Shown here one piece after another: positions 19,222 through 27,946 of a stretch of DNA of 64,000 bases. Position 1 is the stretch's first letter, and each line of letters starts with the position of its first letter. The DNA lies in contig NZ_FUXA01000008.1 in the NCBI RefSeq assembly GCF_900167085.1, forward strand, positions 1 to 64,000. Direction: 5' to 3'. Below the pieces are notes generated by a model. It ran no database searches. It saw only the letters and a program-made list of their open reading frames with translations, and was not told where the DNA came from. Source of the stretch: Eubacterium ruminantium (GTDB lineage: Bacteria; Bacillota; Clostridia; Lachnospirales; Lachnospiraceae). The position numbers and the translations under genes are program-made.

Positions 19222-20286
19222 CTACTTTTTGAGTTTATCAAGCATATCCCAGACACCCAGTATATACATTATTCCAAGTGCCCTATCATACAGGCCATAT
19301 CCCGGTCTGCATTTTTCGCCCCAGATATGTCTTCCGTGATCCGGTCTTATATAGCCATCAAAACCGCCGTCATGATAAGCCTTTATGATATCAAGTATTC
19401 CTACATCTCCGTCGCAGTCTCTATGTGATGTCTCGCTAAAATCTCCATTTGGAAAATGTTTAACATTTCTTATATGCGCAAATGCTATTCTGTCCACATG
19501 CTTTCTTACAATATCAGCCACATTATTCTTCGGATTTGAGCCAAGAGAACCGCTGCATAATGTAAGGCAGTTATATGGATCGTCTACCATTTTCAAAAAT
19601 CTGTCTACCGATTCGGCATCAACCAAAAGTCTTGGAAGTCCGAAAATATCCCATGGTGGATCATCCGGATGAATAGCCATTTTTATTCCGGTTTCATGAC
19701 AAACAGGCATAAGCTCTTCCAGGAAATACTTAAGATTATCCCATAATGTCTCTTTATCAACAGGTTCATATACCTTGAAAAGCTCCTTCAAATGAGCCAT
19801 TCTCTCAGGTTCCCATCCCGGCATGGTATATCCTTTTGTCTCACTGAGAATATACTCAGCCATCTCTTCCGGATCCTGCTTGATCTTATCTTTTTCGTAA
19901 TATAATGCTGTAGATCCATCCGGAAGCGGATGAAAAAGATCGGTTCTTGTCCAGTCAAATACAGGCATAAAATTGTAACAAACAACTTTTACTCCGAATT
20001 GACTGAGATTTCTAAGCGTCTCTTTATAATTTTCTATATACTTATCACGTCCCGGTCCGGCAGTTTTTATATCATCATGCACATTAACCGATTCAACAAC
20101 CGCCATGCCAAACCCATATTCATCCAGCTCATCTTTAACTTTTTTTATCTCTTCAACTGTCCAAACTTCTCCCGGCTGTTTGCTGTGCAATGCCCAGACT
20201 ATCTCTGTCACTCCGGGAATCTGCTTGATCTCAGAAAGTTTTATACTGTCGTTGCCGGTTCCGTACCAGCGAAATGACATCTTCAT
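19222..20286 (-). CDS. uxuA: Mannonate dehydratase
   Basis: A 354-residue xylose-isomerase-like TIM barrel enzyme dehydrating D-mannonate to 2-keto-3-deoxygluconate. Motifs include MSFRWYGTGND at the N-terminus, MAIHPDDPPWDIFGLPRLL, LCSGSLGS, FAHIRNVKHFPNGDFSETSH and RPDHGRHIWGE. GGAGGG lies 6 bp before the ATG. It is the first gene of the operon and is driven by the promoter at 20318-20346. KDG kinase, needed for the next step, is not in the window. Confidence 0.96.
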   Translation of the reverse strand: MKMSFRWYGTGNDSIKLSEIKQIPGVTEIVWALHSKQPGEVWTVEEIKKVKDELDEYGFGMAVVESVNVHDDIKTAGPGRDKYIENYKETLRNLSQFGVKVVCYNFMPVFDWTRTDLFHPLPDGSTALYYEKDKIKQDPEEMAEYILSETKGYTMPGWEPERMAHLKELFKVYEPVDKETLWDNLKYFLEELMPVCHETGIKMAIHPDDPPWDIFGLPRLLVDAESVDRFLKMVDDPYNCLTLCSGSLGSNPKNNVADIVRKHVDRIAFAHIRNVKHFPNGDFSETSHRDCDGDVGILDIIKAYHDGGFDGYIRPDHGRHIWGEKCRPGYGLYDRALGIMYILGVWDMLDKLKK

Positions 20287-20317
20287 AGTAGACCCTCCGA
20301 TCCTATTTTATATAAGC

Positions 20318-20346
20318 ATCATATACTACTTGTATACAAGTGTCAA
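20318..20346 (-). promoter_or_regulatory. Promoter of the uxuA-uxaC-eda-uxuB operon
   Basis: On the minus strand TTGACA (20346-20341) and TATGAT (20323-20318) are separated by exactly 17 bp. The predicted start site is about 25 bp upstream of the uxuA ATG. The spacer is occupied by a palindromic operator. Confidence 0.85.
20328..20341. promoter_or_regulatory. Probable UxuR/GntR-type operator within the uxuA promoter
   Basis: ACTTGTATACAAGT is a perfect 14-bp palindrome placed between -35 and -10 of the uxuA promoter. Its TTGTATACAA core is close to the TTGGTATACCAA core bound by FadR-subfamily uronate regulators of enterobacteria. The divergent GntR gene is the natural candidate to bind it. 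Confidence 0.75.
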
Positions 20347-20395
20347 TCCCTTAAATGCCCTTGATTTATATCGCATTTTATGGTTTAATCATATT

Positions 20396-20407
20396 AATGT
20401 ATACATT
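20396..20407. promoter_or_regulatory. Second candidate GntR operator before the regulator gene
   Basis: AATGTATACATT is a perfect 12-bp palindrome with the same TGTATACA core as the uxuA operator. It sits immediately before the ribosome binding site of the GntR gene, suggesting negative autoregulation. Confidence 0.6.
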
Positions 20408-20417
20408 GGAGGCATGT

Positions 20418-21095
20418 ATGTTCAACGAAGCAATTTATGAGGACCTTAAAAAGAATATCCTTCATCTCGATTTAAAACCGGGAGTTATGATAAGTGAGAT
20501 GGAACTTTGTGAGAAATATAAAGTATCCAGAACTCCTATAAGAGATGTCATCAAAAAACTCGAAAGCGAAGATCTTCTGGAAGTTAAACCGCAAAGAGGC
20601 AGTTATGTATCATTGATCGATCTCAACAAAGTATCTGATACCATTTTCATTCGTCTGTCTCTCGAGCTGGCTATATTCAGAGAATTATTTAAACATAACT
20701 ATGGTTTGAATGAACTTCTTCCTCTTCAGCAGCTTCTTGCAACACAGGCAAGGATCATAAAGAAAAAACATACATCTCTTTCCATTTTGGAATTTACAGA
20801 ATCTGATAATGCCTTCCACAGTGCTTTATATGCACTTGCCAACAGGCGTGGAGTATGGCAGTCCATCTACTCTCTGAATCAGCACTATCAGCGTTTCAGA
20901 ACACTGCTGGTTCAATATAACTCTGACCCGATGGAATCTTTATATGAACAGCATGTTGAGATACTTGATAATCTGATAAATAAAGATTGGGATTCTCTTG
21001 AGAAAGTCATCACAGGACATATCACCGGAGGATTCCAGAGAAGTTCTCAGATGGTACTCGACCATCCCGAATTCTTCTCTAAAAATGTCGATTGA
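20418..21095 (+). CDS. GntR family (FadR subfamily) regulator of the uronate operon
   Basis: A 225-residue regulator with an N-terminal winged helix (CEKYKVSRTPIRDVIKKLES, then VKPQRGSYVSLIDL) and an all-helical FCD ligand-binding domain. FCD members commonly sense sugar acids. The start at 20418 follows GGAGGC at 20408-20413; an upstream in-frame ATG at 20355 would run through the promoter region. Divergence from uxuA and two palindromes with a shared core in the 131-bp gap make it the probable uronate-responsive repressor. The inducer is an inference. Confidence 0.88.
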   Translation: MFNEAIYEDLKKNILHLDLKPGVMISEMELCEKYKVSRTPIRDVIKKLESEDLLEVKPQRGSYVSLIDLNKVSDTIFIRLSLELAIFRELFKHNYGLNELLPLQQLLATQARIIKKKHTSLSILEFTESDNAFHSALYALANRRGVWQSIYSLNQHYQRFRTLLVQYNSDPMESLYEQHVEILDNLINKDWDSLEKVITGHITGGFQRSSQMVLDHPEFFSKNVD

Positions 21096-21106
21096 TTTTT
21101 TAAAGC

Positions 21107-21136
21107 AAAAACACCGAATCAATATCCGGTGTTTTT
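21107..21136. terminator. Bidirectional terminator overlapping the dehydrogenase 3' end
   Basis: AAAAACACCG (21107-21116) pairs with CGGTGTTTTT (21127-21136). A and T tails on the two sides let it serve both the GntR gene ending at 21095 and the minus-strand dehydrogenase, whose last codons lie inside the hairpin. Confidence 0.8.
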
Positions 21137-22093
21137 ATCTACTACATGATTCATTTTATTTCCTTCTGCATATCTCAGTAGATTCTCGCAGAAGAGTTCA
21201 ACATTTCTATTCACTGTATATGGTAATGTAAGATTTCCTGCCGAATGCGGTGTAATAAGAATATTCTTCGCATTCCATAAATTACTTTCGGAAGGAAGCG
21301 GTTCTTTTCTGAATACATCCAGAGCTGCACCTCCGAGTCTGTCGCTTTGAAGTGCATCATAAAGTGCATCTTCATCTATGGCAGATCCTCTTCCCACATT
21401 GACGATATATGCTCCTTCAGGAAGAAGATTTATTCTCTCCCTTGATAAGATTCCTTCGGTTTCTTTGGTTGCAGGAAGGCTCATAACGAGTAACTCTGTT
21501 GAAGGAAGTATCTCATCGAGATGATCTATCGAGAAAACTTCATCATATACGGGATCATCGCATTTTCCGCTTCTGCAAACTCCTGTAATCACTGCCGGCT
21601 CAAAAGCTTTCGCCCTTCTTGCAAATGTACTTCCGATATCTCCGGTACCAAGAACAGTTATCCTGCAATCTTTTAACGACTTTTGCATAACAAGATTCGC
21701 CCATCTTCCATTGGAAGATTCACTGTAATGATACGTAAGAGATCTCATCATCATAAGAGAAACAGCTATTATATGTTCAGCTATACTTACGCCATAAGCA
21801 CCGGATGCATTGGTGATTATGACATCTTCATTTTTAAATAATCCCGGTTTAAAAAGATAATCAACACCTGCTGAGGTTATGCTTATCCATTTAAGATTCG
21901 GAAGCATTCTTATATTATCTGCTCCGATAATATTCATGCCGTATCCATAAACTATTTCCGTATCTTCATAGCCTTCAGGAACTTCATTTGCATTTTCCGT
22001 AAAGCAGAGATCGGCACCGACTTTATTTGCAGCCTCACTTATCATCTCTTTATGCTTCTCTGTGAGCGCCCCACTATAAACCAATATCTTCAT
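21119..22093 (-). CDS. D-isomer specific 2-hydroxyacid dehydrogenase
   Basis: A 324-residue NAD(P)-dependent dehydrogenase. The Rossmann motif VLGTGDIGSTFARRAKAFEP is near residues 140-160; YIVNVGRGSAIDEDALYDAL carries the catalytic Arg region and TPHSAGN the catalytic His region. The substrate is not determined; in a glucuronoxylan operon a sugar-acid-derived hydroxy or keto acid is possible. The start at 22093 follows TTGGAGTG and leaves a 37-bp gap after the GH115 gene. Confidence 0.88.
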   Translation of the reverse strand: MKILVYSGALTEKHKEMISEAANKVGADLCFTENANEVPEGYEDTEIVYGYGMNIIGADNIRMLPNLKWISITSAGVDYLFKPGLFKNEDVIITNASGAYGVSIAEHIIAVSLMMMRSLTYHYSESSNGRWANLVMQKSLKDCRITVLGTGDIGSTFARRAKAFEPAVITGVCRSGKCDDPVYDEVFSIDHLDEILPSTELLVMSLPATKETEGILSRERINLLPEGAYIVNVGRGSAIDEDALYDALQSDRLGGAALDVFRKEPLPSESNLWNAKNILITPHSAGNLTLPYTVNRNVELFCENLLRYAEGNKMNHVVDKNTGY

Positions 22094-22130
22094 TCGATCA
22101 CTCCAAACTCTTTTGATATTTTTTGTCTTA

Positions 22131-25013
22131 CTACAAAACTTCACTTTCATCAGGACCAAGGTAGGAAGGAAGAAGCTCTTTATCTTCTTTCACAAGAATG
22201 ATCCTTTCAAGAACATTTTCGGATGAAACTCCGTAAAATCTTACAATGTTCAGCCCCTTATTTAATCCGGCCTTGCAATGCACAAGTCTTGTATGTGACA
22301 GCACTTCCTCTGACCATTTATTGACAACGCCTTCTTTAAAATCCTCAGAAATGATATCCAGTTCAACTGTACTTTCTTCATTTATGCCATATGCAAATTT
22401 AATATCTTTTCCAAATGAAAATGCATGCGTCGGAAGAAGCTGAAATGTAATATCATATTCCCCCGGCTCTGTAATATAAAATGCATAGCCAAGCTCCGCA
22501 TCAGCCTTACCGACAGTATCGGATAACTTCACCGCACTTTCTCTTCGTCCGAGATCATTTACTGTAATAAACTTATTGCTTCCCCGGAACTTCTGATATG
22601 CAAAATGTTCTGCATCGAGAACAGCGATACCCTTTTTAGTAAAGCAAATATTGTCCAGTTTTTTATCCGCTTTTATCTTCTCTGCTTCCGAAAGGATATC
22701 ATCACTTATCACATCCGGCATAACGACAAAATCGATCTTTCCTTCTGCATAAATAACAGAAACTGTCGGATATCCGTCCTTTTCATCATACATTTTTTTA
22801 TCTACCGATAATGTTATATATGATAAAGATTTATCCGGCGAAACATATCCTTCTTCTTCACTTACCGTTATACATTTCGAAGAAGTAATTATCTTATAAT
22901 CCGTCTTTTCATCGCCTGTTAATGCAACAAAAATCTTTGCTGACTGTTTATCATTTAATCCATTTCCTTCAAAAAACTCTTTGATATAAAGTTTCTTTCC
23001 GGTCCATTCCATTCCTGCTGAAGAACCTTTTTCTCCTACAAGTCCTGCAACAAGCTTAGGTCCTTTTACCGGAATGACTGTTTCAATAACAGGATTTGCA
23101 GCTTCTTCCGAATTCCAGTTTTTAAATCCGATATGTGGTGCCAGTCCGAAGCCGTTCCATTTTCCGTCAGCAGCCGAATGTAATATTCCTTTCAAATCTT
23201 CGTCTATAGATAAAGCACGTTTAACATTATCGCCAAAATCATTTGCAACGCAGGCGCCGATTGAAGCAAAATAATGATTAAATCCTCTGTAAATCCACAT
23301 TTTAACGAGATTCATTCCGCCCAGAATATTATAAGAAATCAGCTCTACATAAGCATCCTTATACTCCTTCGGGCATTTCTCTTCGAGACTTCTGCAAAGT
23401 TCTTCAATCTCCTCTGCCTCATGAAGAACTTTCAGGCTTTCATAATAATTCTGAGGATGGTAAACATTCTCACTCATATGTTCAGGCTTTCTGTTATTGA
23501 TAAGCCTTGTATATCTATTATAAATATCGGTGAGACAGTCCAGTTCTTTCTCTGAAAACGCACAGCCGAACTGCATTTCCATCCAATCTCTGAGATAAAG
23601 TTTTTCCTTATCCGCGCCACTCCATTTATCAAAATCATAAGCAAGACTCATGAAATAAGAAAGCGGCATTTCCTGTAATCCAAGATCACCAACATTTACG
23701 ATCCACAACTTTTTAACCCCATGCTCATATGCTGTAGACATCTCTTCTCTTACAAGAGGAAGATATGTGGAATTGATCCATTCATATGAAATAGGATCTC
23801 CGTGATAATCAAAATGATAATACATTCCGAATCCGCCTTTATGGCGTCTCATTTCTTCATCCGGAAGACTTCTTACATATCCATGATTATCATCGCAGAG
23901 CATGAGTATAATATTATCAAGGTCCTCAGATGTTTTCAGACCTTCTGTATCTTTATCACCATAATAATATGCTTCAACTTCTTTATAGAGAGCAATCATT
24001 CGCGGAACTTTATCAAGATCCGGATTCACTTCTTCTCTGATAAGCTGATTCTGAGTTTTGAGAACGTCTCTCAAAAGATCTATATTATCTTTCAGAGTTG
24101 CTTCTCTTCCAAGTATAGTCGAATCCCTCTCGCCTCTCATTCCCACGGTGATAACATTCTCAAGATGACCGTTTCTCTTAAGTCCGTCACGCCAGAATCT
24201 TGTGATTCCTTCCTTATTGGTTCTAAAATTCCAGGCATCACCATAGATAGAATCCTTACCTCTGACATGGCTATACTCTTCTCCATGACGCAGACAAGGT
24301 TCATGATGCGAAAGACCCATAACGATTCCAAGCTTGTCGGCAAGTTCGGCACTCAAAAGTCCCGGACCATCTTCAGCAAAGCATGATGCCCACATAGCCG
24401 GCCACATATAGTTACCCTTCATACGAAGAAGCAGCTCAAATACCTGCTCATACATTTCGGCATTTACTCCACCAAAACGAGACATACACCAGTTGCCGAA
24501 ACAAGGCCACTCATCATTTATAAAGAAACCTCTATACTCAACCGAAGGTTCTTTCGATATGAATTCATCTTCCTTTGAAAATGTAAAACTATCCCTTTTC
24601 TTTGGCTGAACAAGAGACCAGTTAACAAGAGGTGAAACCCCAAGACAATCGGAAATATGGAAAAGTCCGTATATAGTACCTCTCTTATCGCTTCCGGCGA
24701 TAATGATCATATTCTTTTCAGGACATACGAAGAAGCCATAAACCTCTCTCTTATTCTCAATTTCTGTCACATCTATGGTCTTATCAAGGATCAGTTTTTT
24801 CAGGACCTCACTTTCACCGACCTGTCCGAAAAATATATTTATCCTGCTGTTATCAGGATTTATTTCTCCGCTGCATTCTATAACTTCGGGCATATCTCCA
24901 AAGACTTTACTGATATCTCCTCTGACTTTGTCAGCTATCATTTTTATCCCGGAGCTGCAGCATTTCTCATAAATAAATACAGCATTTCCTCTAACTATAT
25001 CCATCTTTTCCAT
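22131..25013 (-). CDS. GH115 xylan alpha-1,2-glucuronidase
   Basis: A 960-residue glycoside hydrolase of family 115, which removes (4-O-methyl-)glucuronic acid from xylan or its oligosaccharides. The family hallmark region is clear: EYRGFFINDEWPCFGNWC, FGGVNAEMYEQVFELLLRMK, NYMWPAMW and LSHHEPCLRHGEEY. A GH115-type C-terminal beta domain appears to start around residue 780. No signal peptide is visible, so it should act in the cytoplasm on imported aldouronic oligosaccharides. ATG at 25013 follows AAGGAG. It is third in a four-gene operon. Confidence 0.93.
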   Translation of the reverse strand: MEKMDIVRGNAVFIYEKCCSSGIKMIADKVRGDISKVFGDMPEVIECSGEINPDNSRINIFFGQVGESEVLKKLILDKTIDVTEIENKREVYGFFVCPEKNMIIIAGSDKRGTIYGLFHISDCLGVSPLVNWSLVQPKKRDSFTFSKEDEFISKEPSVEYRGFFINDEWPCFGNWCMSRFGGVNAEMYEQVFELLLRMKGNYMWPAMWASCFAEDGPGLLSAELADKLGIVMGLSHHEPCLRHGEEYSHVRGKDSIYGDAWNFRTNKEGITRFWRDGLKRNGHLENVITVGMRGERDSTILGREATLKDNIDLLRDVLKTQNQLIREEVNPDLDKVPRMIALYKEVEAYYYGDKDTEGLKTSEDLDNIILMLCDDNHGYVRSLPDEEMRRHKGGFGMYYHFDYHGDPISYEWINSTYLPLVREEMSTAYEHGVKKLWIVNVGDLGLQEMPLSYFMSLAYDFDKWSGADKEKLYLRDWMEMQFGCAFSEKELDCLTDIYNRYTRLINNRKPEHMSENVYHPQNYYESLKVLHEAEEIEELCRSLEEKCPKEYKDAYVELISYNILGGMNLVKMWIYRGFNHYFASIGACVANDFGDNVKRALSIDEDLKGILHSAADGKWNGFGLAPHIGFKNWNSEEAANPVIETVIPVKGPKLVAGLVGEKGSSAGMEWTGKKLYIKEFFEGNGLNDKQSAKIFVALTGDEKTDYKIITSSKCITVSEEEGYVSPDKSLSYITLSVDKKMYDEKDGYPTVSVIYAEGKIDFVVMPDVISDDILSEAEKIKADKKLDNICFTKKGIAVLDAEHFAYQKFRGSNKFITVNDLGRRESAVKLSDTVGKADAELGYAFYITEPGEYDITFQLLPTHAFSFGKDIKFAYGINEESTVELDIISEDFKEGVVNKWSEEVLSHTRLVHCKAGLNKGLNIVRFYGVSSENVLERIILVKEDKELLPSYLGPDESEVL

Positions 25014-25023
25014 CGATAACTCC

Positions 25024-25995
25024 TTATAGTCTTGATATCCATACCTTTGCAAGTTTTGTCCAAAGGCCTACATCTTCCTTCCAGCTGTCATCAAGTTTAT
25101 ATCCTTCCATACCCTCGCCTGAAAACTGTTTGATAAGTTCCTGTCTTCTTTCCTCAGAAACATTTATGCCTTTTCCTTCTTTTACGGCATCAACAGCTTT
25201 CATAACCTGTTCCATTGTATAATCATCAAAATTATTTCCTGTATAGAAGTCGTCATTTGCAACGCTGAGGCCATGGAATCCTGACGGAAATACATAATGT
25301 GCATAAGGAACTTTCTTAGCTCTTAAAGCCTCTGCAAAAAGATAACTGTTTTCAACAGGCACAAGGTCGTCTGTAGCCGTCTGCCAGATGAAACATGGAG
25401 GAGTATTCTCCTTAACATTTTTCTCGAGAGAGAAATATGTCATTTCCTCTTCCGGAGCATTCTGTCCGAGAAGTGCCCATACCGAATAAATATGTGTAAA
25501 TTCACCTGTTGTGATAACCGGATAAGATAAAATGACTCCGTCCGGTTTATTGGATATATCTTTATATTCAGGATTTATATCAGAAACATCATCAAAATGT
25601 GTTGCAAGACTTCCGCAGACATGAGCTCCCGCAGAGAATCCTACTATTATCATTTTTTTACCTTTTATCTTATATTCTTCCGCATGTTTTCTTACGAATC
25701 TGACAGCTCTCGAAACATCATTTAAAGGCTGCTTCTTAAGCGGAACAGACATAGTTATATCTGTTGTATATGTAAGAACGAAAACATTCATTCCCTGATT
25801 ATAAAATTCCATTGCGGGAACCTTTCCTTCAGGCGGTACGCACATGCAATATCCGCCTCCCGGCAATACGATCATCGCATCACGGTCTTCATCCGTCTCA
25901 TCATGTAAATATGCATGGATATTAGGTGTAAACCCATATGCTGCACTGTAATCATATTCATTTTCTTCCCATATATCTGCTCTGAAACTTTTCAC
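25024..25995 (-). CDS. Alpha/beta hydrolase, probable hemicellulose esterase
   Basis: A 323-residue cytoplasmic alpha/beta hydrolase. The oxyanion-hole motif VLPGGGYCMCVPPEG is near residue 45, the nucleophile Ser121 lies in IVGFSAGAH, and the catalytic His is in FPSGFHGLSVAN; an Asp in TATDDLVPV probably completes the triad. The family (BD-FAE/acetyl esterase type) includes enzymes removing acetyl or feruloyl groups from xylo-oligosaccharides. The gene ends 10 bp before GH115, so the two products probably debranch the same substrate. No signal peptide. Confidence 0.85.
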   Translation of the reverse strand: MKSFRADIWEENEYDYSAAYGFTPNIHAYLHDETDEDRDAMIVLPGGGYCMCVPPEGKVPAMEFYNQGMNVFVLTYTTDITMSVPLKKQPLNDVSRAVRFVRKHAEEYKIKGKKMIIVGFSAGAHVCGSLATHFDDVSDINPEYKDISNKPDGVILSYPVITTGEFTHIYSVWALLGQNAPEEEMTYFSLEKNVKENTPPCFIWQTATDDLVPVENSYLFAEALRAKKVPYAHYVFPSGFHGLSVANDDFYTGNNFDDYTMEQVMKAVDAVKEGKGINVSEERRQELIKQFSGEGMEGYKLDDSWKEDVGLWTKLAKVWISRL

Positions 25996-26019
25996 TTTGT
26001 ATCTCCTCTTTTACCTGTT

Positions 26020-26766
26020 CTAGCCGATCACATTTCCTTTATGATCATAATATCTGTCGCCATTTGTAAGTATATAATCCGTTCCGCGTAATATTTCTTC
26101 GCAAAGCTCTTTTGACGACTTAAGTCTCTTTTTAAATGCCATTCCTCCTCCGAACATAACAGTCGAATGAACATCCGAACCGGCTGTCATAGGAAGATTT
26201 TCTTTATTGGCATAAGCTATCGCTCTGTCATCATATCCCGGATCATTGTGACTGACGCTCTTGTGGCAGGAATGCGTTGCATTTACACCCTCTACCGCAT
26301 CTACAAATTTCGGAAAAAGTCTGATCTCCGGTATGTAATATTCTTCTCTGTATGGATGCGCGTGAACAACTATACCGCCGCAGTTATGAACTATTTCAAA
26401 CTGTTCCTCAACTGTTGCATCCCTAAGTTCCGGATGAGCCTTGAGCCATTCCGGAGTTGTTCCGTGTATAAGGAATTCCGTACCGTTATAACCTGCTTCA
26501 TATCCCCAGAATACATCCAGATCAATCTTATCTCCGCACTCTCTGGCGTCATAATAACCCTTTGCAAATTCATCAACCCATTCTCCCCATGGAAGACTTT
26601 TAGGTATGCAGGTATTTCCGCCCCAGTTGTGATCTGTAACCACTATTCCTGTATAACCGTATTGTTTTGCAGCCATAGCCATCTCTTTGCCGCTGTTATG
26701 GGCACAAGCGCTTGACTGAGAAGTATGTAAATGTGTTTCGTATAAAAAAGGATATTCTTCTATCAT
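26020..26766 (-). CDS. PHP-domain metal-dependent hydrolase
   Basis: A 248-residue PHP-fold protein. Metal-binding motifs appear in order: YETHLHTSQSSACA, VVTDHNWGG, VVHAHPYREE and TAGSDVHSTVM. Such proteins hydrolyse phosphate esters, but the substrate is unknown. It is the first gene of the glucuronoxylan operon and ends 24 bp before the esterase. Its place here suggests a role on a sugar phosphate, which is an inference. Confidence 0.82.
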   Translation of the reverse strand: MIEEYPFLYETHLHTSQSSACAHNSGKEMAMAAKQYGYTGIVVTDHNWGGNTCIPKSLPWGEWVDEFAKGYYDARECGDKIDLDVFWGYEAGYNGTEFLIHGTTPEWLKAHPELRDATVEEQFEIVHNCGGIVVHAHPYREEYYIPEIRLFPKFVDAVEGVNATHSCHKSVSHNDPGYDDRAIAYANKENLPMTAGSDVHSTVMFGGGMAFKKRLKSSKELCEEILRGTDYILTNGDRYYDHKGNVIG

Positions 26767-26782
26767 TTTGACTCTTCTTTCC

Positions 26783-26810
26783 TTTGTTACTCGGGTAACA
26801 AATAATTATA
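26783..26810 (-). promoter_or_regulatory. Operator palindrome and -10 box of the glucuronoxylan operon
   Basis: TTTGTTACTCGGGTAACAAA (26783-26802) has 8-bp inverted arms around TCGG. A TATAAT box on the minus strand lies next to it at 26810-26805, so the palindrome covers the predicted transcription start. No good -35 was found at 17 bp. The cognate regulator is not evident; the core differs from the TGTATACA sites of the uxuA/GntR pair, suggesting separate control. Confidence 0.65.
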
Positions 26811-26937
26811 ATGCCACCAAAATCAGTAATGATAAATATATCATAATTTTTCTTTTGATTAAATGTCCTTTGTGCTATTATGTTGCTATTATCCGGGAAT
26901 AATATATAAATTCTCCGGCTGTGAAAGGTTACATAAG

Positions 26938-27882
26938 ATGAAATTAAGAAACATTGCTGTATTGGGTGCAGGAGCTGTAGGCTCCTATATTCTATGGGGA
27001 CTTCGAAATACTCCCGATATAAGACTCTACGTTATATCTGAAGGAGAACGTAACGCCCGATTAAAAGAGAAATCTCTTACAGTAAACGGCGAAAGATTAT
27101 CCCTTAATGTAAGAACCGCCGATGAGCTAAGGGACGAGATTCCGGAAGGTCCGGATCTTATCATTGTTGCGGTGAAATACATTTCGCTTCAGGAATCACT
27201 TTCAGACATTGAAAGAATAGCAGGAGATAATACTCTTGTTATGAGCCTTCTGAACGGCGTCGATTCCGAACAGATCATAAAAAGGGTTATACCTGAAGAA
27301 AGAATTATCACATCACTGATCAAGATCGCTTCCCAGCGTAATGGCAATTCAATCAATTTCCCGGTTCCTGCAGAAGGTATGGGTGTCATTTACGGTGCTG
27401 AAACTGCTTCACAGAAAGACTATGTTAACAGCATTAAAGAGCTCTTTGATTCAGGCGAGATAGTTCACCATGTAAGTGATGACATCCGTAAGGATCTCTG
27501 GCTGAAATATTCTATCAATATCAGTCAAAATATCCCGCAGGCTATACTATCTTCCGGCGTAGGTATATTTAATAAAAGTCAAAATGCTGACTTTCTAAGA
27601 ACATCTCTACGTAGTGAAGTTATAAAGATTGCTGCTCATTACGGAATCGATATTGATGTTGACGACTCATGGAGTCTCGACCCTTCAAACGGTATCAATC
27701 CCGCAGCAAGATATTCCACTCTTCAGGATCTTGATGCAGGACGCCGTACTGAGATCGACATGCTCTCCGGAACAGTTGTAAGACTGGGGCATGAACTCGG
27801 TATACCGGTTCCATACAATGAATTTGCATATCATATAGTTAAAGCACTCGAAGAAAGAAACGAATCCAAATTCAATTTTTAA
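26938..27882 (+). CDS. Ketopantoate reductase-like protein (ApbA/PanE family)
   Basis: A 314-residue NADPH-dependent reductase family member. The dinucleotide motif AVLGAGAVGSYILWGL is at residues 7-22; DLIIVAVKY, LLNGVDSEQII and the C-terminal GRRTEIDMLSGTVVRLGHELGIPVP match the family. It may make pantoate for coenzyme A, but many paralogues reduce other 2-keto acids, so no gene symbol is given. The start at 26938 is preferred, with GAAAGG upstream. It is divergent from the PHP gene. Confidence 0.8.
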   Translation: MKLRNIAVLGAGAVGSYILWGLRNTPDIRLYVISEGERNARLKEKSLTVNGERLSLNVRTADELRDEIPEGPDLIIVAVKYISLQESLSDIERIAGDNTLVMSLLNGVDSEQIIKRVIPEERIITSLIKIASQRNGNSINFPVPAEGMGVIYGAETASQKDYVNSIKELFDSGEIVHHVSDDIRKDLWLKYSINISQNIPQAILSSGVGIFNKSQNADFLRTSLRSEVIKIAAHYGIDIDVDDSWSLDPSNGINPAARYSTLQDLDAGRRTEIDMLSGTVVRLGHELGIPVPYNEFAYHIVKALEERNESKFNF

Positions 27883-27946
27883 GTTACACCATGAAAGGAG
27901 TTTTCCTCGGGTAGAATAAGATATACCTCGAGGCAGTTACATCGAA

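Noticed and set aside
23802-24386. Long plus-strand frame of about 194 codons inside the GH115 gene
   Set aside because: It lies wholly antisense to a clear GH115 domain, has no ribosome site and no recognisable domain.
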